A stretch of DNA of 41,017 nucleotides, taken from the NCBI GenBank assembly GCA_002050465.1, contig MWYX01000055.1, positions 1 through 41,017 of the forward strand, in the 5' to 3' direction. The stretch is from Chitinophagales bacterium 65-1. Its GTDB lineage: Bacteria; Bacteroidota; Bacteroidia; Chitinophagales; Chitinophagaceae. Both the position numbers and the translations under genes were made by a program. A model generated the notes under the pieces. The model did not search any database, was not told the origin of the DNA, and saw only the letters and a program-made list of their open reading frames with translations. This document shows positions 24,873 through 33,482 of the stretch, piece by piece; positions within the stretch are counted from its first letter, which is position 1, and every line of letters begins with the position of its first letter.

Positions 24873-25223
24873 TTATTTTGCTGGTTGTGGGGTTTGAAGC
24901 GGTGGTTGATTAGGTTGAGGCAAGGGTACAGTATTTGGTTTTTTAGCAGGTGCGCTCGCCGGGGCTTCATAATATTTGTCATTATCAGCGCTTCCTGTTT
25001 TTGGTATAAACATAGCAGAAGTTAAACACAAAACAGCTACTATACCGGCAAAAAGCCATGTACCTTTTTCCAGAACATCAGTGGTTTGTTTTACACCCAT
25101 TAATTGGTTACCTATACCTCCAAATGAAGAAGATAATCCTCCGCCTTTTGGGTTTTGAATTAATATTATCAACCCAAGAATTACGGATGCAAGAATTATT
25201 AAAGTACCAAAAACATATAACAT
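24873..25223 (-). CDS. secG: preprotein translocase subunit SecG
   Basis: SecG stimulates SecYEG-mediated export. The 116-residue protein has two transmembrane helices (about 2-22 and 54-74) joined by the conserved loop IQNPKGGGLSSSFGG and MGVKQTTDVLEKGTW. The C-terminus is a Pro/Ala/Gln-rich tail, as is common in Bacteroidota SecG. It is the last gene before a strong terminator and lies 17 nt after the conserved-protein gene. Confidence 0.95.
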   Translation of the reverse strand: MLYVFGTLIILASVILGLIILIQNPKGGGLSSSFGGIGNQLMGVKQTTDVLEKGTWLFAGIVAVLCLTSAMFIPKTGSADNDKYYEAPASAPAKKPNTVPLPQPNQPPLQTPQPAK

Positions 25224-25240
25224 ATTATGTTGTTTTTAAT

Positions 25241-25945
25241 CTACCTGTCTATAGAAGACAGACTATTAATTTTGTCTGCAAAATAAGCGCTTTTAGAGGG
25301 ATTAATCAAACTTATTTTCTTATAAAGGGCGATGGCTTTTTCAATCTTATGCTGCTTAATTAAAATTTCCGCCATAGCTTCTGTTACTACCTCTGCATCC
25401 ATATTAGAATGCTCGGCAATTTGCTGAATATTTTTATCAGTTATCGCATCGCCTTCTGCTATTTTTTCTTTATGGATTTTTTTCATGCTTTTCAGCCATT
25501 CAGTAAAACTTTTCATCTGATCCCCAAGCTTATCATTACTAACGGGGTCATCCGTTACTTTAATTCCCTGTGATGCAAAGTAGTCCCTTGTGTATAAAGG
25601 CTCAAAAGAAAGCTCTCCTGTTGAATCCTGTTGTGAAGATGGTTCAGGAATGGATTGCTGATTATTTTCGGATAACTCTGTATCAACTTTATCATTTAAT
25701 ACTATATCATTTTTACCTGTTTCCTCTTTCTGTGAAACTAAATATAGTTGCCTCTTTAGCCAGGTATGATTATTAAAAAATAAACCTGTCTTGTGTAACT
25801 GTTTATCAAATTGTTGCGAATTATTTTTTTTATATTGCTGAAGTAAAGAAAGGTGTACAACTGAACACCATGGATACTTTTCAGCCATTTTCTCAAGCTG
25901 AGATTCATCCTGTGTTAAAGAAGGTATAGGAGTGTTATTACTCAT
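25241..25945 (-). CDS. conserved protein of the lptE-secG operon, function unknown
   Basis: A 234-residue soluble protein with no signal peptide or membrane helix. The N-terminal third is helical (DESQLEKMAEKYPWCSVVHL), the middle is a Glu/Ser/Gln-rich linker with FEPLYTRDYFASQGIK, and the C-terminus holds a TPR-like hairpin (AMAEILIKQHKIEKAIALYKK and SLINPSKSAYF). It resembles a protein commonly found between lptE and secG in Bacteroidota. The position suggests an envelope-related role, but I cannot assign a function. It lies 18 nt downstream of lptE. Confidence 0.75.
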   Translation of the reverse strand: MSNNTPIPSLTQDESQLEKMAEKYPWCSVVHLSLLQQYKKNNSQQFDKQLHKTGLFFNNHTWLKRQLYLVSQKEETGKNDIVLNDKVDTELSENNQQSIPEPSSQQDSTGELSFEPLYTRDYFASQGIKVTDDPVSNDKLGDQMKSFTEWLKSMKKIHKEKIAEGDAITDKNIQQIAEHSNMDAEVVTEAMAEILIKQHKIEKAIALYKKISLINPSKSAYFADKINSLSSIDR

Positions 25946-25963
25946 ACAAATAAAAATAGCCAG

Positions 25964-26485
25964 TTACCAATTCGAAAATATTTTATTAAATATTCCATCA
26001 ACAAGGTTCTTTATAATATCATTAGCTAATTGTACTTCTGCCTGCTGCAAGGTTAGCTGTGCATTAAAATCATAGTTATTTGTAATGTCAGCTTCAAAAT
26101 CTTTTTTTTGATCTAAAGTATTTTTAAATATTAAATGAAACGAAACATTTAACCTGTTGGTACTTGCATTTTGATTTGTGATACCTGTTGTTGTAACGCT
26201 GTAATCAGAAAAATATCCACTGATATCATAATGGGCTTCGTCGCCGTTTATTTGCCGTAGCCGCGTTTGTCCGATAATTTTTTGCTTTAGCTTTTCAGTT
26301 AATGTTGGGGATAGCTGGGGATTTACATAGCGTGCTTTATTTTCTAAATAACTTACTCTGAATGTTTTTACATCTGGTGGAATAGGAGAGGTGTCTTTTG
26401 TAGAATACTTACATGTAGCATAGTTGAAAGTAGTAAGCAGCAAGTAGCAAGCCGTTAGTAATTTTATGCCTGAAAAAAATTTCAT
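25964..26485 (-). CDS. lptE: LPS-assembly lipoprotein LptE-like
   Basis: The family supports LptD in placing lipopolysaccharide in the outer membrane. The hallmark PPDVKTFRV follows the signal region, and the rest is an alpha/beta domain with TEKLKQKIIGQTRLRQI, DISGYFSDYSV and QQAEVQLANDIIKNLVDGIF. The N-terminal hydrophobic segment ends YATCKYS with Cys25. This is a poor lipobox because Tyr22 and Thr24 occupy the -3 and -1 positions. Codons for about residues 12-19 come from a heptamer-like repeat, which may have rewritten a normal lipoprotein signal. It belongs to the miaB-to-secG run. Confidence 0.82.
   Translation of the reverse strand: MKFFSGIKLLTACYLLLTTFNYATCKYSTKDTSPIPPDVKTFRVSYLENKARYVNPQLSPTLTEKLKQKIIGQTRLRQINGDEAHYDISGYFSDYSVTTTGITNQNASTNRLNVSFHLIFKNTLDQKKDFEADITNNYDFNAQLTLQQAEVQLANDIIKNLVDGIFNKIFSNW
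26429..26449. repeat. imperfect heptamer repeat in the lptE signal-peptide coding region
   Basis: AGTAGTA, AGCAGCA and AGTAGCA follow in register every 7 nt on the plus strand (consensus AGYAGYA). They encode, on the minus strand, the hydrophobic part of the LptE signal peptide. The units are diverged, so slippage is less likely than for exact copies. Confidence 0.5.
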
Positions 26486-26524
26486 TTTTATGGTAATATT
26501 TAATTAATAATTTTAAATATCCGA

Positions 26525-26552
26525 AACCCGTAACTCATAACCCGCAACCAGC
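26525..26552. repeat. AACCCGT/AACTCAT heptamer array
   Basis: Units AACCCGT, AACTCAT, AACCCGC and AACCAGC lie end to end in the 69-nt spacer between the sigma-54 regulator gene and lptE, ending three bases from the regulator's stop codon. The same units occur at 19859-19901. Confidence 0.65.
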
Positions 26553-26554
26553 CA

Positions 26555-27775
26555 CTATCCATCAATGTCATATTCTTTTAGTTTCCTGTAGAGAGTGCGT
26601 TCACTAATACCAAGATCGGCCGCTGCATCCTTTCGCTTTCCTCTATGCTTTTTTAATGCTTTAATAATTAATTCCTTTTCTTTATCAGTAATGCTAAGCG
26701 ATTCTTCCACTTCAACATGCTGATGAATATCATTGCTATTTAAAATTACGGGTTGTGTCTGACGCAAATTATGTTGACCCTTTGTTGGGTGGTATTCATT
26801 TAAAGCATTCTCATGCTGATACCCATTTGTTTGAGTAATAGCCGGATTTTGTATTACGTCAAAAAACATTTTTTTTAATTCGGTTACATCTTTTTTCATA
26901 TCAAAAAAAAGCTTGTACAATATTTCCCTTTCATTGGTAAACTCTTTTGGACTGTTGCCGGTATTTGCAGAAACTAATACAGGTAACCTTGAATTATTGT
27001 CTGGCAAAAATTTTCTCAAAACAATACCGGAAATATTTTTATCCTGTGAAAGAACTGATATCTGCTCTGCAATATTTTTTAACTCTCTTACATTACCGGG
27101 CCACGGATAATTTATTAAAACATTTTTTGCTTCATCATCTAATTGAACCGGGGGTGATTTATACTTTTCTGCAAAATCCACTGCAAACTTTCTAAATAAT
27201 AAAGGAATATCTTCCTTTCTGTCACGCAATGCCGGAACCCTTATAGGTACAGTATTTAAACGATAATAAAGATCTTCCCTAAACCTGCCTGCCTGTGTAA
27301 ATTCCAACAGCTCTTTATTAGATGCGGCAATAACCCTTACATCGGTTTTCTGAACTTTAGAAGAGCCTACACGGATGTATTCTCCTGCCTCCAGTACACG
27401 TAGTAACCTTGCCTGTGTACCTAATGGCATCTCGCCAATTTCATCTAAAAATATGGTGCCTCCATTCACTGTTTCAAAATAACCTTTCCGGCTATCAACA
27501 GCACCGGTAAATGAGCCTTTCTCATGGCCAAACAATTCTGAGTCAATAGTGCCTTCGGGAATAGCCCCACAGTTTACAGCTATAAATGGATTATGTTTTC
27601 TTGCAGACAGTGAATGAATAATAAGTGAAAAAGCCTCTTTACCCACACCACTCTCCCCGGTAATAAGTACACTTAAATCAGTATTTGCAACCTGAACGGC
27701 CGTACCTAATGCATGATTTAACGATGGTGATATGCCGATAATTCCAAACCTGTTTTTTATTGATTGTAGATCCAT
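26555..27775 (-). CDS. sigma-54 dependent transcriptional activator (AAA+ and Fis-type HTH, no sensor domain)
   Basis: The AAA+ domain starts almost at the N-terminus: Walker A GESGVGKE (40-47), the sigma-54 contacting loop GSFTGA (87-92) in place of the commoner GAFTGA, and Walker B TIFLDE (107-112). The arginine-finger region RFREDLYYRLN and sensor II WPGNVREL are present. A linker of about 100 residues leads to a Fis-type helix-turn-helix (GKRKDAAADLGISERTLYRK) at the C-terminus. There is no receiver, GAF or PAS domain, so it may be controlled by abundance or by a partner. It sits between miaB and lptE, an order often seen in Bacteroidota. Its targets are unknown. Confidence 0.93.
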   Translation of the reverse strand: MDLQSIKNRFGIIGISPSLNHALGTAVQVANTDLSVLITGESGVGKEAFSLIIHSLSARKHNPFIAVNCGAIPEGTIDSELFGHEKGSFTGAVDSRKGYFETVNGGTIFLDEIGEMPLGTQARLLRVLEAGEYIRVGSSKVQKTDVRVIAASNKELLEFTQAGRFREDLYYRLNTVPIRVPALRDRKEDIPLLFRKFAVDFAEKYKSPPVQLDDEAKNVLINYPWPGNVRELKNIAEQISVLSQDKNISGIVLRKFLPDNNSRLPVLVSANTGNSPKEFTNEREILYKLFFDMKKDVTELKKMFFDVIQNPAITQTNGYQHENALNEYHPTKGQHNLRQTQPVILNSNDIHQHVEVEESLSITDKEKELIIKALKKHRGKRKDAAADLGISERTLYRKLKEYDIDG

Positions 27776-27799
27776 GAATCCCCTCCGTTTTATGAAAAC

Positions 27800-29251
27800 T
27801 TATTTTATTAAATTACCAATTAAAGTACCCGCTGTGCATTCGGTTATTAAAACATCAGCATAACTTCCTTTGTACAATTTGTTATCTGCTTTCGGAAATA
27901 CTACTACTTTATTATTATCGCTTCTTCCGGCCCAATACTCTTCGCTTTTTTTAGAATTCCCTTCTATTAATACCCTTGCGGTTTTTCCAACTTCTTTTTG
28001 CATACTTACAAGGGATTGAATTCGATGTATTGCAATTACTTCCTGCAATCTTCTTTTCTTGATCACTTCCGGTACATCATCTTCATATCTTCTCTCAGCA
28101 AGGGTTCCGGGTCTTTCAGAATAATAATACATATAAGCAAGATCATATTCACAATATTCCATAAGGCTTAAGGTTCCCTGATGATCTTCTTCTGTTTCTG
28201 AACAAAACCCTGTTATTACATCAGTTGATAACCCGCAGCCTGGAAGAACTTCCCTTATCCTGTTCACTTTATTTATGTACCATTCTCTTGTATAAGTTCG
28301 GTTCATGAGTTGTAAAACCCTGCTGCTTCCGCTTTGTACTGGTAAATGGATATACTTACAGATGTTATCGTATTTCTTCATAGTAAACAATACGTCATCT
28401 GTTATGTCTTTTGGATGCGAAGTAGAAAAGCGTACTCTAAGGAGCGGAGAAATTTTTGCAACCCTTTCAAGGAGGTTTGCAAAAGTTACTGCCCCATCTT
28501 CATCTATGGAAAGGGCCGGGCTGAGGTAGTAGTAACTGTCAACATTCTGACCCAGCAATGTTACTTCCCGATATCCATTTACAAACAGATCTTTACATTC
28601 TTTAATAATAGAATCCGCATCACGGCTTCTTTCTCTTCCTCTTGTAAAAGGCACCACACAAAATGAACACATATTATTACAGCCCCGCATAATACTTACA
28701 AATGCTGTAACCCCATTACTATTTAAGCGGATGGGTGCTATATCTCCATAGGTTTCTTCTCGGCTTAATAAAACATTCACTCCTTTTTGCCCCGTTTCTG
28801 CTTCTTCTATCAATCCGGGTAATGTTCTATATGCATCAGGGCCCACCACAAGGTCAACAAGATTTTCCTCATCAATAAACTTTGCTTTCAATCTTTCTGC
28901 CATACATCCTAACACACCTACCAATAAACCAGGCTTTTCTTTTTTTAATCTCCTGAATTCAGTTAACCGCTTGCGAACGGTTACCTCGGCTTTTTCTCTG
29001 ATTGAACAGGTATTTAAAAGAATAAGATCAGCCTCTTGTAAATTTTGAGTAACCCCAAAACCTTTATCCTGTAAAATAGATGCAACCACTTCGCTATCAG
29101 CAAAATTCATAGCACATCCATAACTTTCTATATAAAAAATTTTTTGTACAGATGCTTCCCCTGTGGAAAAAGGATGAGTTGAAACCAGTGGAGCAAATAC
29201 TCCGCCCTGCCGATTTTCGTCATGAACCTTATGGTGCGTTAGCTCAAACAT
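27800..29251 (-). CDS. miaB: tRNA-2-methylthio-N6-dimethylallyladenosine synthase MiaB
   Basis: MiaB, a radical SAM methylthiotransferase, adds the methylthio group to i6A37 in tRNAs reading UNN codons. The N-terminal UPF0004 domain carries the cysteines for the auxiliary cluster (Cys46 in ESYGCAMNF, Cys82 in [10 protein letters not shown], Cys116 in GVLGCMAER). The radical SAM cluster is CNNMCSFC (191, 195, 198). A TRAM domain ends the protein. The length of 483 residues is typical, with a 36-residue N-terminal extension before [11 protein letters not shown]. The regulator gene begins 24 nt beyond its stop, suggesting co-transcription. Confidence 0.97.
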   Translation of the reverse strand: MFELTHHKVHDENRQGGVFAPLVSTHPFSTGEASVQKIFYIESYGCAMNFADSEVVASILQDKGFGVTQNLQEADLILLNTCSIREKAEVTVRKRLTEFRRLKKEKPGLLVGVLGCMAERLKAKFIDEENLVDLVVGPDAYRTLPGLIEEAETGQKGVNVLLSREETYGDIAPIRLNSNGVTAFVSIMRGCNNMCSFCVVPFTRGRERSRDADSIIKECKDLFVNGYREVTLLGQNVDSYYYLSPALSIDEDGAVTFANLLERVAKISPLLRVRFSTSHPKDITDDVLFTMKKYDNICKYIHLPVQSGSSRVLQLMNRTYTREWYINKVNRIREVLPGCGLSTDVITGFCSETEEDHQGTLSLMEYCEYDLAYMYYYSERPGTLAERRYEDDVPEVIKKRRLQEVIAIHRIQSLVSMQKEVGKTARVLIEGNSKKSEEYWAGRSDNNKVVVFPKADNKLYKGSYADVLITECTAGTLIGNLIK

Positions 29252-29372
29252 TATACAAATATGGGTTGCAAAGATAAGAAAATTAAAGAGGTTGGTGACA
29301 GGATGGCAGAAAACTATCGACCATTCTGCATAAAATCATTTCCGTCGTAACTTCGACTTTAAATAATCGCAG

Positions 29373-31823
29373 TTGAAATATTTGATCCTTGCATTTGTGT
29401 TATTAATATATTATGAGATTAAAGCGCAAAACGTTTCCGAAGGTAGTAGTGAAATTAAAAATTTCCCGGGAATAATCATTGGCAATATATTGGATGCAGA
29501 GAACAACAAAGCTATTTCTTCGGTTACCATTATTCTAAATCATAGTTCTCCAACAGGAGTGCTACGGACTGATTCTATATTTTCAAGGACAACAATAAGT
29601 GCAAAAGATGGCGCTTTTCTTTTTGAACAATTGCCTTATGGCTTTTATAATCTACAATTTTCAGCCATAGGATACGCTTCTTTAAAATTAGACAGCATTT
29701 ATATACGGGCAGAAAGGTTTGATTTTGACCTGAATGAAATAAAGCTTTCCAAGAAAACCACTCAGCTTGAAGAAGTGGTAATCTATGTTGAAAAACCCCT
29801 GATAGAAAATAAAGATGGTAAGATTATTTTTAATGCAGGAGAATCTGCATTAAGCTCCGGTGCAACTACAACTGAATTATTAAAGCAAACCCCGCTGGTT
29901 AATGTAGATAATGATGGTAAGGTAATGCTTCGTGGAAAAGATGTAAAAGTGTTAATAGACGATAAGCCTATTGAATTAAATGGAAGGCAATTGCAGGATC
30001 TTTTGGAAAGTATGCCCGGAAGCATGATTGATAAAATAGAAGTAATGACAACTCCGCCGCCTCAATATGCAAATGAAAGGGGAGGTGTAATTAATATCGT
30101 AACAAAAAAAGGAAGAGTGGGAATGAATGGCCGCTTAAATATAAATTATGGCACCAGGGGAGAAGCAGGCATTAATGGAAATTTTGGTTATCGTAAAAAC
30201 AAATTTGCTTTGAATGTAAGTGCGGGTTATGGATATAATGAATATGAAGGAAGCAGCTATAGCAAACGGCAAAACATGTATAGAGATTCAACAAATTTTT
30301 TTAATACAATTGCCGTAAGTAATAATAATAACAAACGGCCAAATGCACGGGTAAGCCTGGATTACGATCTTAATAAGAGAAACAATCTGAATTTTACTTT
30401 TTTATACAATGCAAACAATGCCGGTACTTACAGCAATAATGAATACACCAATCTTAACAGGTTTAACGCAATATATAAACTAAGTAACAGGTTCATTAAT
30501 ACAGCAACCCAAAGCCGAAATCCAAATCTTAATTTTACTTATACTTTAAAAGGCAAAAATCCAAGGGAAGTTTTTAAAATAATATCAGGAGCAAATTTTA
30601 ATGTATCAGAAGTAGATAAAGATTTTTTTCAGCAGTTTTTAAATCCCGATAATACACAAACAGGAATTGATTCTACACAACAACAGATTACTGCCGTAGA
30701 GAGTAACAATTATAGTTTTAGAATTAATTATGATAAACCAATAAGCAAAAAGCTTTCTCTGAGTACAGGGATTAATGGTCATCGCTCCGTAAGCCATAAT
30801 GTATTGACTACTGATTTTTTAAAGAAGCCGGAAATGGTTTTTATAAAAAATATTGGTCTGAGTAATGATCTTAAATATCAACAGACCCTATATGCCGGAA
30901 GAGTATCAGTAAGATATGATATAATGCAGGATGTTTATATAAATGGCGGGTTGCAGACCGAACAAACAACTACTAATTTTGATTTAGAAAATAGCCCTGA
31001 TACTTATGCTAATAACTATTGGAGCGTTCTGCCTTTTGCTACTGTTATGAAAAAGTGGAAGAATGAAATAACAATTACACTAAGTTATAAAAGAACAATA
31101 CAACGTCCCGGGTTAAATGAATTAAATCCAAGTGTTGATTACAGTGATCCCAATAACAGGCGTTTTGGAAACCCTTACCTACAGCCATATTACACTCACA
31201 ACTTCGATTTTATAATTGGCAAATGGAATAAGCTCTATTATATAAATGCATCTTTGGGCTATGATGAATTAGAAAATATTTACAGTTTGATACGAACTTT
31301 GCAAACTGATGGCAAAACAGATATAACATGGCAGAATATAAGCGGTAGAAAAGAATACCAGGCAAGCACATGGGGAGGATATACTATTTCTAAAAAATCT
31401 AAAATAAATATAAGCTTGGGATATACATACAGCGTATATAGCCAGCATGATAAAAATATTAGAAAATTCCGTGATGGAGGATCATTTTATTCCACTTTCA
31501 ATGGTGGTTACCAGTTTAGTGATCTGTTGAACAGCAATGTTAGTCTTACTTTTAACCGGTTTGCAAATCCGCAGGGAAGTGTGAGAACTGCTTTAAGTAT
31601 GAATATCGGCGCACAACGTAAGTTTCTTAATAAAAAACTTATCATCAGTGTAAATGTGATTGATCCTTTCAGGCAACAGCAGAATAAAGTATATACTTAT
31701 GGCACCAATTTTACATTGGAAAGTTTCAGCGCAACACAAACGAGAAATTTCAGAATTGCTGCCGGTTATATTTTTAGTAAAAAAGTAAAGAAGACGAAAC
31801 CTGCACTAAAAATGAAAAAATAA
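29373..31823 (+). CDS. TonB-dependent receptor-like outer-membrane protein (carboxypeptidase-regulatory-like, plug, OMP_b-brl_3 barrel)
   Basis: The 816-residue protein has a signal peptide (MKYLILAFVLLIYYEIKAQ), a carboxypeptidase-regulatory-like beta-sandwich (about 33-110, with AENNKAISSVTIIL), a plug domain (about 135-245, with GKDVKVLIDDKPIELNGRQL and ANERGGVINIVTKKG), and a long barrel ending in FRIAAGYIFSKKVKKTKP. These receptors take up large substrates across the outer membrane using TonB; the substrate is unknown and no SusD partner is present. The start is TTG at 29373: the in-frame stop TAA at 29364 leaves no room for an upstream start, and this start gives a good signal peptide. 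It is divergent from miaB. Confidence 0.9.
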   Translation: MKYLILAFVLLIYYEIKAQNVSEGSSEIKNFPGIIIGNILDAENNKAISSVTIILNHSSPTGVLRTDSIFSRTTISAKDGAFLFEQLPYGFYNLQFSAIGYASLKLDSIYIRAERFDFDLNEIKLSKKTTQLEEVVIYVEKPLIENKDGKIIFNAGESALSSGATTTELLKQTPLVNVDNDGKVMLRGKDVKVLIDDKPIELNGRQLQDLLESMPGSMIDKIEVMTTPPPQYANERGGVINIVTKKGRVGMNGRLNINYGTRGEAGINGNFGYRKNKFALNVSAGYGYNEYEGSSYSKRQNMYRDSTNFFNTIAVSNNNNKRPNARVSLDYDLNKRNNLNFTFLYNANNAGTYSNNEYTNLNRFNAIYKLSNRFINTATQSRNPNLNFTYTLKGKNPREVFKIISGANFNVSEVDKDFFQQFLNPDNTQTGIDSTQQQITAVESNNYSFRINYDKPISKKLSLSTGINGHRSVSHNVLTTDFLKKPEMVFIKNIGLSNDLKYQQTLYAGRVSVRYDIMQDVYINGGLQTEQTTTNFDLENSPDTYANNYWSVLPFATVMKKWKNEITITLSYKRTIQRPGLNELNPSVDYSDPNNRRFGNPYLQPYYTHNFDFIIGKWNKLYYINASLGYDELENIYSLIRTLQTDGKTDITWQNISGRKEYQASTWGGYTISKKSKINISLGYTYSVYSQHDKNIRKFRDGGSFYSTFNGGYQFSDLLNSNVSLTFNRFANPQGSVRTALSMNIGAQRKFLNKKLIISVNVIDPFRQQQNKVYTYGTNFTLESFSATQTRNFRIAAGYIFSKKVKKTKPALKMKK

Positions 31824-31839
31824 ACACTAATTAAATCGA

Positions 31840-31886
31840 ATTACACGAAGTACCGGTGCATAAAATAAAAAAATAATTCGTGTAAT
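31840..31886. terminator. inverted repeat between convergent genes, possible terminator
   Basis: ATTACACGAA (31840-31849) and TTCGTGTAAT (31877-31886) pair perfectly across 27 nt that include an A-run. They lie between the TonB receptor gene and the convergent conserved-protein gene. The arms look like another dispersed repeat family. Confidence 0.5.
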
Positions 31887-31910
31887 CAGCAGAAATTTGT
31901 GATATAAGTT

Positions 31911-32417
31911 TTAAGCCAAGGAAAACCTTTTAGCAAGCCAGCTTTCTTTAACAGGTATAAGCCAGCGATTTAATAGTTCCTCTTTAGTTTGAACGATATT
32001 ATTAAAATATAAGGTATCACCATTAATAAAATTATTCTCAATAGCATAATTTAATTGTTCCATGGGAAGCAATTGTATCCTTTCTTTTACAACAAATGCA
32101 AGCATTTGCCTTTCGAATAGGTTCACCTGATAATCCTGTTCAATATTTTTTATTAATCTTACTGAAGAGTCAGTACTACAGCCACTAACACCGGTGGCAG
32201 TTTCATCAGCCATTAAAATAACAAATTGTCCAAAAAATAAATTGGCATACCCTTTTACTTTAGCGCCATGGCTTAGCCATGTTTTTGTAAAATCTTCTAA
32301 TAATTCTTCAATTTGTAATGCTTCACTTAATGTAAACAGCCTGTTGCATTGGTATATCCAAACCCTGGAGTTATCATTAAAATCTTCTGGGATTAAATTT
32401 TGGAAATGTAGATTCAT
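31911..32417 (-). CDS. conserved Bacteroidota protein of unknown function
   Basis: The 168-residue soluble protein begins DNSRVWIYQCNRLFT and contains FGQFVILMADET and FERQMLAFVVKERIQLLPM. Homologues are often labelled ABC transporter ATPase in databases, but no Walker A, signature or Walker B motif is present, so that name should not be used. No domain that I can name. It is the last gene of a minus-strand cluster with a frameshifted small membrane protein, the Fe-S protein and a membrane protein upstream. Confidence 0.7.
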   Translation of the reverse strand: MNLHFQNLIPEDFNDNSRVWIYQCNRLFTLSEALQIEELLEDFTKTWLSHGAKVKGYANLFFGQFVILMADETATGVSGCSTDSSVRLIKNIEQDYQVNLFERQMLAFVVKERIQLLPMEQLNYAIENNFINGDTLYFNNIVQTKEELLNRWLIPVKESWLAKRFSLA

Positions 32418-32431
32418 ATGGCAAATTTACT

Positions 32432-32667
32432 TTATTTGGATTTCGCCTTTTTTGTATACCATAATATAAAAATAAATGTAAGTAAACCAGCTAATACAAT
32501 TCTTTTGAGTATTTGTTTTAAATAAAAATATTGTTCCCAATTTTTGTAATCAAATAATATTTCCAAAAGTAAAGTGAATGTAAATAGGAATACAAAATAA
32601 AAAAGGGAAAGCTGAAAAAGTTTTATCCTTTTAATACCTTTTAAAAACTATTTTTTTCTGTTTCCAT
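32432..32667 (-). pseudogene. frameshifted small membrane protein
   Basis: From an ATG at 32667 the frame reads METEKNSF and stops. In the neighbouring frame a long open stretch (71 codons including the stop, 32644 to 32432) encodes two transmembrane helices, with LSLFYFVFLFTFTLLLEIL and RIVLAGLLTFIFILWY separated by DYKNWEQY, ending TKKAKSK. One extra T in the five-T run between them would join both into one 78-residue protein. The combined gene starts 16 nt after the Fe-S gene and ends 14 nt before the next, fitting an operon. Either a sequencing error or a true frameshift; no start codon exists within the longer frame itself. Confidence 0.6.
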
Positions 32668-32683
32668 TATTAATGTATAAATA

Positions 32684-33463
32684 TCAATCCATCGAGGCAG
32701 CAATCATCTCAGCAATATCAAAAACTTTCACTTCATCTTCTTTATCATTTATTTTTATTCCATCAGTAAGCATCGTCATACAAAACGGACAATTAGAGGC
32801 AATAATTGTTGCGCCGGTTTCAAGCGCTTCACGTGTTCTTTCAGTATTAATTCTAATATCGCCCTTTTCTTCTTCCTTAAACATTTGAGCCCCACCTGCG
32901 CCACAGCATAGTCCATTGCTTCTGCAACGTTTCATTTCTACCAATTCAACATCCAATGCCTCCAGCACTTTTCTCGGTGCTTCATAAATACCATTGGCTC
33001 TCCCTAAATAACAGCTATCATGGTAAGTAATTTTTTTTCCTTTAAATGATCCTTGTTCATTCATTTTTATTTTTCCCTCATCAATTAACTGCTGTAAGAA
33101 TGTGGCATGGTGTATCACTTCGTAATTACCACCTAATTCAGGATATTCATTCTTTAAGATATTAAAACAATGGGGGCAGGCAGTTACTATCTTTTTAATT
33201 CCATAACCATTCAACACCTGGATATTTTGATAAGCCATCATCTGGAACATAAATTCATTTCCTGCTCGCCTTGCGGGGTCGCCGGTACACATTTCTTCCT
33301 TACCAAGAATGGCATATTTAATTTCAGCCTTGGATAAAATGGTGGCAAAAGCTTTTGTAATTTTTTGGGCTCTCTGGTCAAAGCTGCCGGCACAGCCTAC
33401 CCAGAATAAAACTTCAGGAGTTTCGTTGTTAGCAACGCTTTCCACCATCGTTGGTATATTCAT
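32684..33463 (-). CDS. Fe-S binding CCG-domain protein (LutA/heterodisulfide-reductase type)
   Basis: Two cysteine-rich CCG modules are present: VGCAGSFDQRAQK near residue 24 with EEMCTGDPARR and ACPHCFN, then HDSCYLGR with CRSNGLCCGAGGAQM and SNCPFC. These motifs bind Fe-S clusters and are found in lactate utilisation LutA/LldE, glycolate oxidase and heterodisulfide reductase subunits. The usual partners (a ferredoxin-type membrane subunit or LutB/LutC) are not seen next to it in this window. At 259 residues it contains the two-module unit alone. It is probably a redox subunit, but the substrate is unknown. Confidence 0.88.
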   Translation of the reverse strand: MNIPTMVESVANNETPEVLFWVGCAGSFDQRAQKITKAFATILSKAEIKYAILGKEEMCTGDPARRAGNEFMFQMMAYQNIQVLNGYGIKKIVTACPHCFNILKNEYPELGGNYEVIHHATFLQQLIDEGKIKMNEQGSFKGKKITYHDSCYLGRANGIYEAPRKVLEALDVELVEMKRCRSNGLCCGAGGAQMFKEEEKGDIRINTERTREALETGATIIASNCPFCMTMLTDGIKINDKEDEVKVFDIAEMIAASMD

Positions 33464-33482
33464 ATCCTTTCTTTAATTTAAT

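Noticed and set aside
31911-32417. Product name ABC transporter ATPase
   Set aside because: No Walker A, Walker B or signature motif is present, so the common database name appears to be wrong.
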